A stretch of DNA of 64,000 nucleotides, taken from the NCBI GenBank assembly GCA_015143295.1, contig CM026565.1, positions 30,450,052 through 30,514,051 on the forward strand, in the 5' to 3' direction. Source of the DNA: Tetracentron sinense (Eukaryota; Streptophyta; Magnoliopsida; Trochodendrales; Trochodendraceae). The notes beneath the pieces were generated by a model. That model was not told where the DNA came from, did no database searches, and worked only from the letters and a program-made list of their open reading frames with translations. Below, piece by piece: positions 26,237 to 37,646 of this stretch (position 1 is the stretch's first letter; each line of letters begins with the position of its first letter). A program made the translations under genes and the position numbers.

Positions 26237-27800
26237 CTAACCACTGAATTGTGCATATAGGATACTAAACAAATTTAGGTTCGTTGGACATCCAGGATCA
26301 TTCAACCAGAGTGACGTTTGTACTCTGGCTAATCCAAAAATGTGTCCAAGTATTTGAACAGTCCAGAATAATCCTGAATACAAACTTTCTTTGGAAGCCT
26401 GTTTGATTCTGTCTTTTGCATTCATATTTTTTCCATGTAGTTTCCAACTTAAATTGTTAGGATCCAACCAAACAGCATAACTGGTTCTGCAGTCGCATGT
26501 TAAGATATCCTGTATGAGCAGAGAATAAAGCCCTGTCGTCCAAGGAAAGTGTATCTCTATATTATATGATGCTGCAAGTAAAACATTAATTCACAATACT
26601 CAATATTAATATGGCTATGCGTATTATATTATGCATAATATTTTTCCGGTTATGTTGTTTCTATGCTATTGTGTTATGGGTTTATTCGTTTAGAACCATA
26701 ATTTATTTTTATAGAAGTTCCTGAATTTTTTTGTCCATGTAATGGAACTTGGACCCTCTTGTTAGATAATTAGACTGAGCAGAAATTTTGTGTCTTGCAA
26801 ACCTAAAAGCTCTAATTTTGTGGATTGCACCAACTCTGATACTATACAATCTTTATCGCATTGTCTTGGCACTTCCATTTTCGCTTTGATATTCCAAAAG
26901 GTGAGATTTCTTCCATTTAGCTTCTTTTTTTAGGAAGCTTCTCACCTCTTTGTTTATAACTTCCCTAAAGACCATAGCTCCTGCAACCATTGAAGAATAT
27001 TTGTAGCTTCCATCGCCTTCTTCGGTCGGAGACTCGGGCGAACTCTTCATACATCACACAATCAGAATAGTCTGGTTATTGCATCCATTAATTGGACAGT
27101 TGAAATCTTAAGTTGGCGAGCTACATGAGAATACCATAAGTTTTTTCTTTCAATTTAATTTATACTAAAGTTGCTTCCGATTGAGGTTTCGTCATCTACT
27201 TTTTTCTCAGGTGATAATCCATCACATTGTGCTCTATCATAAGAATAAGAGTATTTGCGCACATCACCATAGAAAAACCAAGAAGGGATGAAAATGACAT
27301 TTCTTTAAAACTATAGAATTCCACAGTAAGGTTACAAGCAGTGTTGCTGATTACAACAAAATCACTACAAGATTTCGCAATTGATGAGCTTGTAAAGGAA
27401 ATTCTAAGGGGTTATTACACAAGCTGACTAAATCCATCATTGTAGAATATAATGCTTCCAATGACAAATGCCCCAAGAATATCCTATTTTCAGACCCATC
27501 ATTGTAAAAAACCATGGGAAGCTTTCCCTCCTGGATCAACCCGTCTTCCATCGCCAACCACCATGAGATGCACCATTAGGCCCAATGTTTCACCCTGTTC
27601 CATCTCAAAAGACAAGCATAGAAAGTCTTGACTTGCCTTGATTCCCACCATTAGAGCTTCCTCATGAAGCCAACGAACAACTTGGCTCGCAAGCTGTTAC
27701 AATTGCCAATGATTAAATCTGAATTGTGTCTAAGAAAATTATGAAACAACTGATTAATTAATAAATGGTGATTCCATAATCTCACCAGAGAGAGATCATG
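26237..27800 (-). other. unrecognised minus-strand frames, possible decayed gene
   Basis: Three minus-strand stretches look moderately protein-like: 27050-26853 (Lys/Glu-rich), 27700-27351 (EGKLPMVFYNDGSENRIFLG, with alternative frames upstream suggesting a frameshift) and 26467-26237. I do not recognise a family and cannot join them by confident splice sites. They may be a decayed gene, exons of an unknown gene, or chance. Confidence 0.2.
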
Positions 27801-27813
27801 TGGGAGCATAACC

Positions 27814-27879
27814 TTTTTTTTGGTTCGAGATATGCGTTTAGGCCGCAACGCCGGTTAGGTGTTAGTATCTGTTCAGTTA
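27814..27879 (-). mobile_element. 5'-truncated SINE (family A) with perfect 14-bp TSD
   Basis: Read on the minus strand it is the 3' half of the family A SINE, including CTGAACAGATACTAACACC and ATATCTCGAACCAAAAAAAA. It is flanked by GTGGGAGCATAACC at 27800-27813 and 27880-27893. Only 66 bp were inserted. Confidence 0.85.
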
Positions 27880-28573
27880 GTGGGAGCATAACCACCAACA
27901 CATTTTTAGAATTACGTAAAAATTGTTTAAATACCCAATTTTGCACTCATATGACCATGAGGCTTACAAGACCTCTTAAGCTTAGGAGATATTTCAAAAT
28001 ACATTTTCTCTTTTTTGAAATGACCAAAATTCTTTTATCCCGCTAAAATGATTAGATAATACCTTATCAATAGTGTGCTAATCAAACATCATTATTCAAG
28101 ATTGTGCTTATTCATGACATCACTTATTCATGCACTAATCCTAGAGTTTATTAGTACTTTATGAGAAACATGATAACTCAAGTTGAGCCCATGATGGTAC
28201 TGGGCTGGGCTTGAGCCCATGCCCATAATCATCGGCCGAGTTTGGGATATGGCAACATCAACTTGACCGAATCCCGCTAATCTACACCCATAGGTGTATC
28301 CTCTCATTTAATGGGTCCAACGTTCAATCCCCTTTCCTCAAGTCTACCAGCTGTGTTGCCATGAGGATGGTCAGATTATCCTTATACCATTCATGTGTGA
28401 AGTAGGGCCTTGCAAAGGGAGGCTTAGGTCTGCCTTAGTTGGCATAAACCCGGCCCAAGATTTAAGGTACTAACCCAAAATAAATTAAAGAAGCTATAAA
28501 ATATTCTCACTTCTTTTGTTTTAAAATATATTTTTTCAAAATTTATTTTGGCTTTAAGCAAATAATATACATT

Positions 28574-28587
28574 TTTTTTTGGAAGGT
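28574..28587 (-). mobile_element. ultra-short retroposon tail insertion
   Basis: About 14 bp, reading ACCTTCC plus A-run on the minus strand, sit between two copies of AATAATATACATTT (28561-28574 and 28588-28601). Confidence 0.5.
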
Positions 28588-28621
28588 AATAATATACATT
28601 TTTATCCATGAAGGCGGGCTA

Positions 28622-28795
28622 GCCCAGTCCACGTAGTTTGCGTACTGACTTTGCAAGGGGTGGGGCCATCAGTCCTCCATTAGTTAGGCCCTTTTGGAGT
28701 GGTTGTTTGGACTTACCCTTATTGCACCTTAGCGGTTACCTTAGGTCCGATTGTGTGCATGTCAGGTGTGTTATTACATCTTACCAAAAAAAAAA
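28622..28795 (+). mobile_element. SINE-like retroposon with TSD
   Basis: GGGCTAGCC occurs at about 28617-28625 and again at 28799-28807, either side of a ~170-bp unit that ends ACATCTTACCAAAAAAAAAA. The tail matches the other SINEs. The A and B boxes are weak. Confidence 0.55.
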
Positions 28796-28809
28796 GGGAG
28801 GGCTAGCCA

Positions 28810-29660
28810 AAAGCTTGTTCCACTTGAGGTACAGTTGAAGCCGGGCCTTGATGTGGCTCGGGTTGAGTCCTGGCCTGATGTTAGGGCCTGATTAAATAAC
28901 GGGGTTGTTTTAGGCCCAGCCCATTAGCACCCTTTCTCTATTTCTCATGGGCACGTGCTAAAAAAATCATTCATTTGAGTAGCTGACTCAACTCCTTGTT
29001 TTGAAGGAAGCTGTCGTTTTTTCTTTCTTTCTGTTATTAAACGACCGAACATGAGATAACAAATTCGACAAAAATTTGGTCATAGACGTGAATCACATGG
29101 TCTTAATTAATATTGATTTACTTGGAAACATGTAGGACCATGACAGCTTTGGTTAAGTCGAGGAGGATGAGGCAATTAACACGCATTTTCTTCATTATCA
29201 TTGATTAGAGCATAATTTAAGGAATATAAAGAACCGACCAAGGTCTGCTTCCTAGCCTGTAACCTAATCGGCCACACCTGTCTCTATAGTTAAAAATGGT
29301 TTGTGGGTATTTAAGAGGGGGACAATCATCAATAAGGTAATACCTTAGGTTTGGAAATGGATTTCATGGGTACGTTAATTATTTCTCAAAAATAAATAGT
29401 ACTTAAAGATAAATGAATATATGTATATTTGATTCTCACTCGCCACGTAGTCTTTGAATCTCGGGATCGGATTTGATCCGACTCTTGCCGGATCAAATCA
29501 TCCGAGCTATGTGCAGCTTTCACCATGTGGTGATAAAAACAGGAGAAGTTATCAAATGAAGAGAAGTCAAAAAAAACATGTGCGAAAATAAATCGCCCCA
29601 TATCGGACAAACCACTTAGCCGGATGGTTTTGTCGGGCGAATCTCTACTGATTTAAGATT
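28810..29660. other. intergenic with short repeat remnants
   Basis: GGGCCTGA/GGGTTGAG-type GC-rich remnants occur at 28840-28930. A fragment like the 33965 foldback family (CACCATGTGGTGATAAAAAC with GAGAAGTCAAAA) lies at 29518-29575. No gene. Confidence 0.4.
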
Positions 29661-29669
29661 TTTACAACT

Positions 29670-29890
29670 TTTTTTGGGTGGCCCCCACAAGGCGTATCTT
29701 AGGTAGAGTCGGTATCAGACTGCTTTTACGATGCGCTAATGCAGTATATCCACCACCGTGAGTACTCTTCCGAGAATTGAACTCGAGTCTTGTTCCTAGA
29801 TAAGGATAGGTAATGTCATTTCTTGTGAATAGGTAATCTGACTCTATTCCTTCAAAACTCCCGTCTTGACCTATGAAAAGATCATGCATG
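29670..29890 (-). repeat. possible SINE, minus strand
   Basis: AGAATTGAACTCGAGTCTTG near 29772 contains the complement of a B-box-like GTTCAATTC, and the lower-coordinate border is a T-run. The element was not delimited. Confidence 0.3.
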
Positions 29891-30349
29891 TAAAAAAATG
29901 TTTTAATATGATTTGGAGATATTAAATGGGATAATGACTAGCAACACTCTTTTTTTTTTATTGGGCTGAGTATTGATTCAAAATTGGCAACTTTCTCTTT
30001 GATTAATGGAAGACAATAATACATTCTTTTCCTTTGAAGCAAGTGAATTTAAAAGAAAGTGTAATCTGGACGCTATAGCCCTTTTGTGAGGATACGACCT
30101 AAAAAGTGGAAGGTAGCACACCGTGGGGGAAAAGCATTGGCAGTGCGTGTATTATAACGGGCACTTTTTCTCTCCTCCGTGACCCTGATAACCATGATCG
30201 TCATCTCTGATTTATCAGATCTCTGAGATTGACTAGCGAACTGGGTTGGTTTGACTATTCCGTTCTTTGTGTTTTTTTCGACTTGTGCATGGCATTATTA
30301 AGACCAAACTCCTCAAGGAATTCCATTTTCAAACCAAAGCCTAGAATTA

Positions 30350-30569
30350 TCAAAGGTTTGTATACATTGGATAAGATGGGTACGACTTATATTAGGCATG
30401 TTTAGAGGGTTTATTGTTGGTTTTGGTATAGGTTGGTTTTCTCTTATTGTTTGTTTTGATCATGGGGTTTTATTCTGTAAACATACCAAGTGTCCTTTTG
30501 TTCCTACGGTATTCCTCCACCACAAGTGAGGGCTTATTAATAAAATTGGGACGGGGCTGCTAAAAAAAA
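30350..30569 (+). mobile_element. 5'-truncated LINE 3' end with TSD
   Basis: A 220-bp insertion ends TTATTAATAAAATTGGGAC, then GGGGCTGCT and an A-run, typical of a plant L1 3' UTR. It is flanked by AAACCAAAGCCTAGAATTA (30331-30349) and AAACCAAAGCCAAGAATTA (30570-30588), 18 of 19 identical. Confidence 0.8.
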
Positions 30570-30589
30570 AAACCAAAGCCAAGAATTAC

Positions 30590-31170
30590 TAAGCATTAAA
30601 GGTACTTGGAGCTGACATAAGGTGCTACTAGATAACCCATGTGGTAGCTGTTGAAATTAAGAGCTACCCTTCATATTAAAACTCATTAATCAATAAAGAA
30701 ATGCGTTTTAAAATAAAACCAATTATTGGGTCTAAACACAGCTAGTCTCTCTCAATTAATACATTAATGGAAACAAAACACCACATACTTAATGTTTTTT
30801 TAAGACTCTTAGTTAACCTAAAAATACTAAATATTTATAAGCTATTCCATTTCATAATACTGCTTGCGATTACATAGTGGTCGTGTTGTTATCACTCGTG
30901 TTCTACCCAAAAAAAAAGAAGTTATTTTTCCAGTAGTTGCATCATTCGCCAACCGATGGAGCAAGGAATTTAAAATATAAATTAATAAAAATAAAGCAAT
31001 CTTGGTATTATTATAAAGAAGAATATCTTAACTAAATCCCTCCTTAATCATCCTTGGTTATTCTTGAATCCTAGCTCACCTGCCCTTAAATAAAGAACCC
31101 TTAGTCTAAATTAATTGGTGGAGGGGTAAAAGAGAACATATAAAACTTTGTGTTCATTGCTTAAGGGACA
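30590..31170. other. AT-rich intergenic, nothing recognised
   Basis: No gene or repeat assigned. Confidence 0.4.
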
Positions 31171-31172
31171 AC

Positions 31173-31346
31173 GAGTTCAGATAGGCAACATTGTTCATTA
31201 TTGCGTTATTGTCCGTTTGTGTCTTAGAAAACGAATCCCGCATTTAAACACAGGTGATCTTCACATTAACAATATGTGGGGCCCTCATTTTCTAAGACAC
31301 AGATGGACAATAATGCAACAACGAGCTCTGTTGCCCATCCGAACTC
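31173..31346. mobile_element. MITE with ~60-bp inverted arms
   Basis: The left arm, GAGTTCAGATAGGCAACA followed by TTATTGTCCGTTTGTGTCTT and AGAAAA, is mirrored on the right as TTTTCTAAGACACAGATGGAC, then TGTTGCCCATCCGAACTC. The loop is about 50 bp. No clear TSD was found, so the superfamily is unassigned. A frame crosses it, but it is an artefact of the arms. Confidence 0.75.
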
Positions 31347-31860
31347 AGCGACGACTAAGGGTGCTTCTAATAGTGGACTAATGGGGAATAAGGAGGGCTA
31401 ACTAACCCTAGATGCAGAATTCAATTTTTTTCCTAAATTCTCATAGAGTTGCTACCCCTTTAATGGATTAAGAAAACAATTTTTTCAAATCGATTTTCAA
31501 GGCAACATTAATAAAAAAAAGTAACAACACTGTGGCTCCTATATTGAGAATTTGGAAGTTTGGGTGGTTCCGGTTGCGCCTGCCCCTTGCATTGTGGTAA
31601 ATATAAATGTAACCACTTTTTCACTCTAAAATTTGAAGCAATTGATATTTGATAATTTCAAATTTCAAACTAAAACAATAGAGGCACGAATTACATTGTA
31701 ATATCACGGTTTGGGTACATCATATATATATATATATATATATATATTTGAGATTAACTATAAACAAAGATCCATTCAAGGGATAACCATAACACAAAAA
31801 TGCTTTGAGGTAGGGCTGGTTTTATAATTATAAATATAAAATAAGGATATTTCTATCAAT
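31347..31860. other. intergenic with AT microsatellite
   Basis: (AT)n at about 31722-31747. Nothing else supported. Confidence 0.5.
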
Positions 31861-31863
31861 TAA

Positions 31864-32085
31864 GGTAGCGTTTGGTAACACTAAACTAAAAAGTATAGCT
31901 TATTTAAAAATTATGCTTAGTTAGATTTTAGATTGTTAAGTTAAAGGTTAATTGCATGTCTATATCTTAGAGATTTTAGAGGTAAAAACCTCTACTTTAA
32001 GTTCCATCAACTTAGCAATCTAAAGTCTAACTAGGCATAATTTTCAAAAGCTCTCATTTTTAGATTATTGTTACCAAACGCCATC
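31864..32085. mobile_element. Tourist/PIF-like foldback MITE with TAA duplication
   Basis: The ends GGTAGCGTTTGGTAAC and, inverted, GATGGCGTTTGGTAAC are followed by arms that mirror each other over most of the element (AATTATGCTTAGTTAGA against TCTAACTAGGCATAATT; GGTAAAAACCTCTACTTTAA at the centre). TAA flanks both sides (31861-31863 and 32086-32088). Confidence 0.8.
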
Positions 32086-32484
32086 TAAATCCTTTTTTTT
32101 TTTAAAAGTAAGTTTCAAAAATACCTCTATCAAGCCGTATTTTGGGATGATCCCAGTTATCGCTTCAACCCTCCTGTTTATAGTTAAGTCTCTTTTTTTT
32201 TTTTTGTTTCCCATTGAATGGTACGGGATGGGATGAGTATTACAACAATTTAGGTAGGAGTGATGATTTCTTACCCGATCAACGGGACAACAATTTATGT
32301 AGGAGTGGTGATTTCTTACCCTATCAACGGGCCAACAACATAGCTTTCCATGGGTTCAAGTTTTAGACCCATGGATTGGGGATTGGGCTTGATTATCTCA
32401 ACCCGTTCATAACTAAGTTAGATTTGTGCAGGGCTCCACCATGGGATTTATAATATGAAATTAATTTTGAGCCGGAGTCTGTTT

Positions 32485-32640
32485 CACGGTGTTGAAGCGG
32501 AGCTTCCCTTTTTATACTATAACCATGACACGTTTGCAATTAAAAAAGGCTGGGCATTTTTGCTACACACCTTAATTACAAAATTGTTATCGTGATAGTG
32601 TAAAAAAGGAGAGCTCTCCTCAACCGCGTTGAGCAGAGCT
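32485..32640. repeat. weak inverted repeat, possible old MITE
   Basis: GTTGAAGCGGAGCTTCCC with TTTTTATACTATAACCATGA is mirrored imperfectly by TTATCGTGATAGTGTAAAAA, GGAGAGCTCTCC and TCAACCGCG, at about 70% by eye. No TSD. Confidence 0.4.
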
Positions 32641-32929
32641 CTTCTTTACATTAAACTGTCATAATATCCAGTTTCATACACATTTCATCATTTTAAACAG
32701 CTAGAAAAGACTTCCAAAAAGGAAAGAAGAAAACGTCTGGGAAGCAAAGTGAGTACATTTCTCATGAAGTTATGGTATCTCACCTCATCCTAGCGAAGAC
32801 ATTTTCTATACCCTATGTTATCTAATTCAATTTCAAGTTTTATTAATTTGTCCTTCATAATATGATGTAATGGCATGTTTGTCCCCTAACGATGAAACCT
32901 TAATTTCATTCTTCATATTCATGTACCAC

Positions 32930-33085
32930 AAGTTTACCGCCACCTTCATTGTGGCCTCTACTGCCACTACCACAACAACCACCACCACTGTCGCCTCCAC
33001 CGCCACACCACCTTAATTAATTGCCTACACCACCACTAACACATGTCACAACCACCTTCGCCGGTCGACCACCACCATTATTGTT
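32930..33085. repeat. CCA/CCG triplet-rich low-complexity tract
   Basis: Irregular CCACC-type triplets with no sustained frame having codon or domain character. Confidence 0.45.
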
Positions 33086-33174
33086 ACCATGGAATGAGGC
33101 TGTTTACTTAGATCGTAAACAATCTCCATAACATAGCTTGAGTTTGATATAAAAAAAATCAAATATTTTTTTAG

Positions 33175-33345
33175 TAAGGGTGTAAATGAGCTAAGTCAAG
33201 CCCAATTATGGACTGTTCAGTTCAACGTTACATATTTAGGCTTAAGGTTAGCTCTAGCTCGGCTTGGTGTAGCTCAACATAGCTAACGATCCCAGTTCAG
33301 CTTGCAAATAAGCTCAAAGCTCGAGTTGAATCGTGTGCAATAGCC
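33175..33345. repeat. hAT-family remnant
   Basis: AAGGGTGTAAATGAGC followed by AAGTCAAGCCC, GCTCTAGCTCGGCTTGG and AAGCTCGAGTTGAATCG has the composition and order of the left half of the hAT copies at 4929 and 37415. The right end is not visible. Confidence 0.4.
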
Positions 33346-33349
33346 ATGA

Positions 33350-33960
33350 AAGTCATTAGTAACTCTTTGAATGGGTAACAATTGCATTCGAGGACACTCA
33401 TCAATGACATGTAAGACCTCATTCATTGTCTCCAACTTATGCCTAAATCCAGGAGGAATTATTATTAAAACACCTACGGCCCTCTAATGTATGATGTGGT
33501 CATCTTATAAGGAAAGATTCATCCGACTTACTTAAATAGAGGATAATCATGAACAAGAGTTCTACCTGAGAGATTTGAGCAAATCAGAGTAACTAAAAAA
33601 ATAAATCCTTTAAGTTGAGGTAGTCTAGAAGTTACAATACAAAAAAATTGTATTTCTATTAATTCCCAAACTGGCCTTCCGAAGCTTTTTTTTTTTTTTT
33701 TGGCTGCTCCAATTTTCTCTTCAACTAGTTCCTTCATAGTTAATCTCTAAATGATATCGTTAAAAAAAACTATAAATAAATAAATATATATATATATTGT
33801 TTTGGTAAATTGAAAAATAAATCATGAAAAAACTCAAATTTTTTTTACCAAAAACACCATACGGCTTAGCCAAAAAACTCAATTTTTTTACCACAAACAC
33901 CATACGGCTCAGCCAAAAAAATTCTAAACCAGTAGTAGTAAATGACCTCGGAATCTCTAT
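33350..33960. other. AT-rich intergenic, nothing recognised
   Basis: T- and A-runs (33683-33700) and a duplicated ACACCATACGGCT/AGCCAAAAAA block at 33855-33920 only. Confidence 0.4.
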
Positions 33961-33964
33961 AACA

Positions 33965-34175
33965 TATGCTAGAAAAGTGGTCTTGGGTTACCACAATGTG
34001 TGCAACATGTGGTGGAGAAGTTATTTCATTGTCTCCTGTGATTTTGACTTCTCCAATCTCTAGACATCATGCAACATGTGGCGTTAAAGTGGTGGAAAAA
34101 AAAAGTCAAAATCATGAGAGAAAATGAAATGATTTCTCTCCTTTTTTTTATGCCACATATCGTGGTAGTCTGAGA
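33965..34175. mobile_element. foldback MITE (GTGATTTTGACTTCTC family)
   Basis: Left: GTGGAGAAGTTATTTCATTG and GTGATTTTGACTTCTCC. Right: inverted GTCAAAATCATGAGAGAAAA and TGAAATGATTTCTCTCC. A related copy with the same arms lies at 36060-36295. Confidence 0.6.
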
Positions 34176-34244
34176 TTACTTTTTAGGTATTTTTGGTAAT
34201 AGGGATATCCGGGCCTCTTAGAGTACCCAACCAGGACTCTTGAG

Positions 34245-34507
34245 CACGTGCACTAAATTCGGAGGGTGACCAAGGAGGGGAGGAATCCAACTCAGAACCT
34301 CCGCTTCCAGACATCTGCCAGAGAGAGAATCCGAGGCCGCAGTAAATGCTATAGCCTTACGTGTCCACGTTCGAAATCGGGTCTTTGAGATCATGTTCAG
34401 GGAGTCAGCAACGTGGAATCTACGTGTCGAAGGTATCAAAATCCGACACATAGCCAAATAGACACGTACGATTGCGCGCGTCTAGCAATCCCCGAACTTC
34501 TATAAAT
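34245..34507 (+). promoter_or_regulatory. promoter elements of the glyoxalase-like gene
   Basis: A G-box core CACGTG (34245-34250), TACGTGTC (34358-34365, ABRE-like) and TATAAAT (34501-34507) lie in order, with a pyrimidine-rich leader after about 34535. The TATA box is about 285 bp upstream of the ATG. ACGT elements suggest stress or ABA response, which would suit a detoxification gene; this is inferred from motifs only. Confidence 0.5.
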
Positions 34508-34790
34508 TTCTCCCTTTTGTGACCATCTAATGGAGTGCCGTAACCAGCTCTACGTCTTTCTCTCTTATCTCTATTTCAAGCCTTTTTTTTTTTTGAATCT
34601 CATTTATCTCTCTCTTCCATCTTTGGATCTCATAACCTAATCCATTTCATCTGGGTTTTGTTTTCTTCAAACTCTCCACTTGTTCTTCATCTGGGTGAAG
34701 AAACTCATTGATTTGGGTTTTTCTTTTGATCTTAATTCATCAGTTTTTCCTTTCTCTTGAATTTGATTTCGTTTTACTTTTGATTTGAAG

Positions 34791-35594
34791 ATGAAAGAAA
34801 CTATGGGAAATCCTCTGCATCTTACATCCTTGAATCACATCTCACTTGTTTGCAGATCTGTTGAGGAATCTCTTGATTTTTATCAAAATGTTCTTGGGTT
34901 TTTCCCAATCAGGAGGCCTGGATCATTTGATTTTGATGGTGCATGGTAAATATTTTTAAAAATATATATATAATGATTTTCTTCTTGTTAATCTGTCTTT
35001 AATTTCATCTTTTTTTTTCTTTTTTTTGGTGCATTTAGGCTATTCAACTTTGGTGTGGGCATACATCTCTTGCAATCCGAAGAACCTGAAAAGATGCCAA
35101 TGAAAGGGGAAATCAATCCCAAGGATAATCATATTTCTTTCCAGGTAATTGTCTCCCACATTATTGATAATTTTATTTAATGTTTCTAATTATTTCATGG
35201 TTAAAAAATAAGTATAGAAATGGTCAAAAATGCAACCTTTGATATAATGTGAAAAGACGAGAATACCCTTGAGGCTTCTGACATGCAATGACAACAAAAT
35301 GCTATAATGTTGCAGTGTGAGAGCATGGTTGCATTGGAGAGGAAACTGAAGGAGATGGGGATTGAGTATGTGCAAAGAAGGGTAGAAGAAGGGGGCATTT
35401 TCGTCGAACAAATGTTCTTCCATGACCCGGACGGCTTCATGATTGAGATCTGCAACTGCGACAACCTACCTGTGATTCCGATCATCGGAGAGGCGGTCCG
35501 ATCGTGCTCGAGAATGCAACAACAAAAATTGCAACAAGTAGTGCAGAAGCAACAGCAGCAGCAGGTTCAGTGTCTATCTACCATGCACGTTTAA
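34791..35594 (+). CDS. glyoxalase I-like (VOC superfamily) protein
   Basis: Three exons, 34791-34945, 35039-35144 and 35316-35594, with GT/AG borders, encode 179 aa. The protein is a single VOC domain: LNHISLVCRSVEESLDFYQ (residues ~14-32) gives the first beta-alpha-beta unit, GVGIHLLQSEEP and DNHISFQ the middle, and EQMFFHDPDGFMIEICNCDN the final metal-side strand with its Glu. It matches the short plant glyoxalase I-like group (GLYI-4/GLYI-7 type) better than the two-domain lactoylglutathione lyase. That group is linked to methylglyoxal detoxification, though several members lack demonstrated activity. The C-terminal tail is Gln-rich (QQQKLQQVVQKQQQQQVQ), outside the fold. No organelle targeting peptide is evident, so it is probably cytosolic. 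Confidence 0.9.
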
Positions 35595-36059
35595 TCAAGG
35601 AAGATCCAGACTATCTAATCTTCCTTGTGCATGAGGGAGTAAATTTTAAGTGTCCATTCCTTTTAGGGTCTATGATTCAATTTTCGAAGTGTTGGTGGTC
35701 TTGTGTTTTTTCTTTTAATTTGTTTGGTTGAATGTAATAAGGACGTGTATGGAAATGCAAAAATAGCTGTTTTATTAAGCTTTGGAGAGTACTTTTGCAG
35801 ATAGAATCTTAGGAACCCTCAAAAGGGCATTGGTTCCCAGTACATTCCTCATGAAGCGGAAGGAACCCATTCTGGGTTCGACTTCTCACTCTCCTTTGGG
35901 GCCGGATTTGCTCAGACTTTCATGGTGTACCATAAAAATAAAAGAACTTTGCTACCGACCACCGAGACCATGTGAGATTTCGGGTGGTACCCATTTCACA
36001 TGGTAGGCTCCACCTAAAATCAGCTTTGGATTCTCTCTGGCACATGCCAGAAAAGTGAT
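35595..36059. other. 3' flank of the glyoxalase-like gene with MITE debris
   Basis: The 3' UTR probably ends around 35740-35780. From 35930, ACCGAGACCATGTGAGATTTCGGGT-like sequence resembles the centre of the GAGACC MITE family. Nothing else. Confidence 0.35.
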
Positions 36060-36295
36060 CAGGGCCTCCATGCTTTTAGCGACATGTGGTTTGAAAAGTC
36101 ATTTCATGCTTTAAATAAAATGTGGTTGGAGAAGTCATTTCATGGGGTCCATGATTTTGACTTTTCCATCCATTATTTGACACGTGGTGATAAAATGGGG
36201 ATATATCAAGTGAGGAGAAGTCAAAATGAGAGGAGAAATGAAATGACTTCTCCCATCCACTTGTCGCTAAGTGTGGAGGCCTTTGAACACTTTTC
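36060..36295. mobile_element. foldback MITE (GTGATTTTGACTTCTC family, copy 2)
   Basis: GAGAAGTCATTTCATGGGGT and GATTTTGACTTTTCC are mirrored by GAGAAGTCAAAATGAGAGG and GAAATGACTTCTCCC. It is a sister to 33965-34175. An internal partial duplication (AAGTCATTTCATG twice) is present on the left. Confidence 0.6.
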
Positions 36296-36299
36296 TAGC

Positions 36300-37120
36300 A
36301 TGTGTTACAAAGAATTCGAAGCCCTTATAAGAGGTCTCAGAAGCTTTATCCAAATTAAAATAGGGAAAATTATTTGAAGACGTCTGCGACGAGACCAATG
36401 GTGGTTGAGACCGTGCATTTGTGCATAGATTATGCATGGTGGTCTCCGCTCTTTTGTGGCCTCCGTAGCAAAGTCCTAAAACATACTTGGGGAGGGAAAT
36501 GCTACCCATGTGGCCCCAAAGCCCCACGGTTGGTAGCATTGGAAAGTCCAAGACCGTTTTAAAGTTTAGGCTTGCCGAATGGAGTTACATCTCCACATAA
36601 CTCCAACAAATCTTCTAATTTCTTTCTCCAAGTGTTCATTCCCTTCCTGGAAGGCTAACGGATTTGCTTTGGCAGATGCCCGAAACACAAGGTACACGTG
36701 TATTAAATGCAATGGGAGGGGTCCTATGGTTATGAGCCATGCTAACCCTACTCCCGACATTTCTTACTCCTAGTTAGAAACCAACACCTCAAAATGGGGG
36801 CTCCATTTTTCTCTTCCTACTTTCTCTAGTTCGGCTCCATTTTTTCTCTTTAACTATCTCTAGTTGTCATTACTCGGGACCTACGATTCCGTTGCTAAGA
36901 AAATAGGTGGAAACATGAAAAGAAAAGAAAATTTAGAATTTCTATTAAATTTTTAGTTGTATTTTGTTTAATTTTCTCCTATTTGTCAAGTTTTACTTAT
37001 TTTTTCGAGAGGTACATGAATTTTAACCATAGTTAATGTGTGCTAAAAGGAAGGCATGGACCAACAAGAGCACGGTCCGTTCCCATTTCTCTAAGGACAA
37101 TGCCTCCAAAATTTTGATTA
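36300..37120. other. intergenic, nothing firm
   Basis: Fragments of the GAGACC MITE family at 36375-36560 (GGGAAATGCTACCCATGTGG near 36496). No gene recognised. Confidence 0.35.
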
Positions 37121-37123
37121 ATA

Positions 37124-37366
37124 AAAGGAAAATGATTGAAAACTCTCGATAGTAGGTACTATTAACAGTATAGCGGCATGTTTGAAAATCTTTTTTTTTT
37201 TTGGTAAACTCAATCATACCACAAGGCAATGACTGAAGGCATGTTTGAAAATCAAACGGTCACAATTTACATATTCTTTAAATGGTGGGCTCCATAATAG
37301 TGTTTGCACCTTTGGATTTCCGTTGCTCTCGATAGTATACTATCGAGAGTTTTAAATCACTTCCCT
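37124..37366. mobile_element. MITE of the CTCTCGATAGTA family, copy 1, carrying a 47-bp insertion
   Basis: AAAACTCTCGATAGTAGGTA on the left is mirrored by TACTATCGAGAGTTTTAAAT and CACTTCCCTT on the right. Sister copies lie at 38250-38431 and 59292-59499. The left half was later interrupted at 37191. Confidence 0.7.
37191..37237 (-). mobile_element. 47-bp retroposon tail insertion with perfect 16-bp TSD
   Basis: On the minus strand it ends GAGTTTACC plus a 12-A tail. It is flanked by GGCATGTTTGAAAATC at 37175-37190 and 37238-37253. Confidence 0.75.
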
Positions 37367-37414
37367 TGATAAAATAGGTGGTGGGAGAGGTGTGTGTGAT
37401 TAAAGCCTTAAAGC

Positions 37415-37615
37415 TAGGGCTACACAAATCCCGATCAGCTCGTTGGTGCAACTCGGCTCGGCCCGAGATCGGCCCGACCCGAAAGCTAATTCAAGCCAAG
37501 CCAAGCTTTTAAAAAAAAGCCCGAAATGTAATTCAAGCCGAGCTCAAGTCAACCCTTGTGCGGCTCGGCTCGGCTCGAAGCCTGGCTCGATTGAGGTTTG
37601 GCTCTGCTCGAATAT

Positions 37616-37646
<31 letters not shown>

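Noticed and set aside
31148..31381. 77-codon plus-strand frame
   Set aside because: It is made by the two inverted arms of a MITE; no family similarity.
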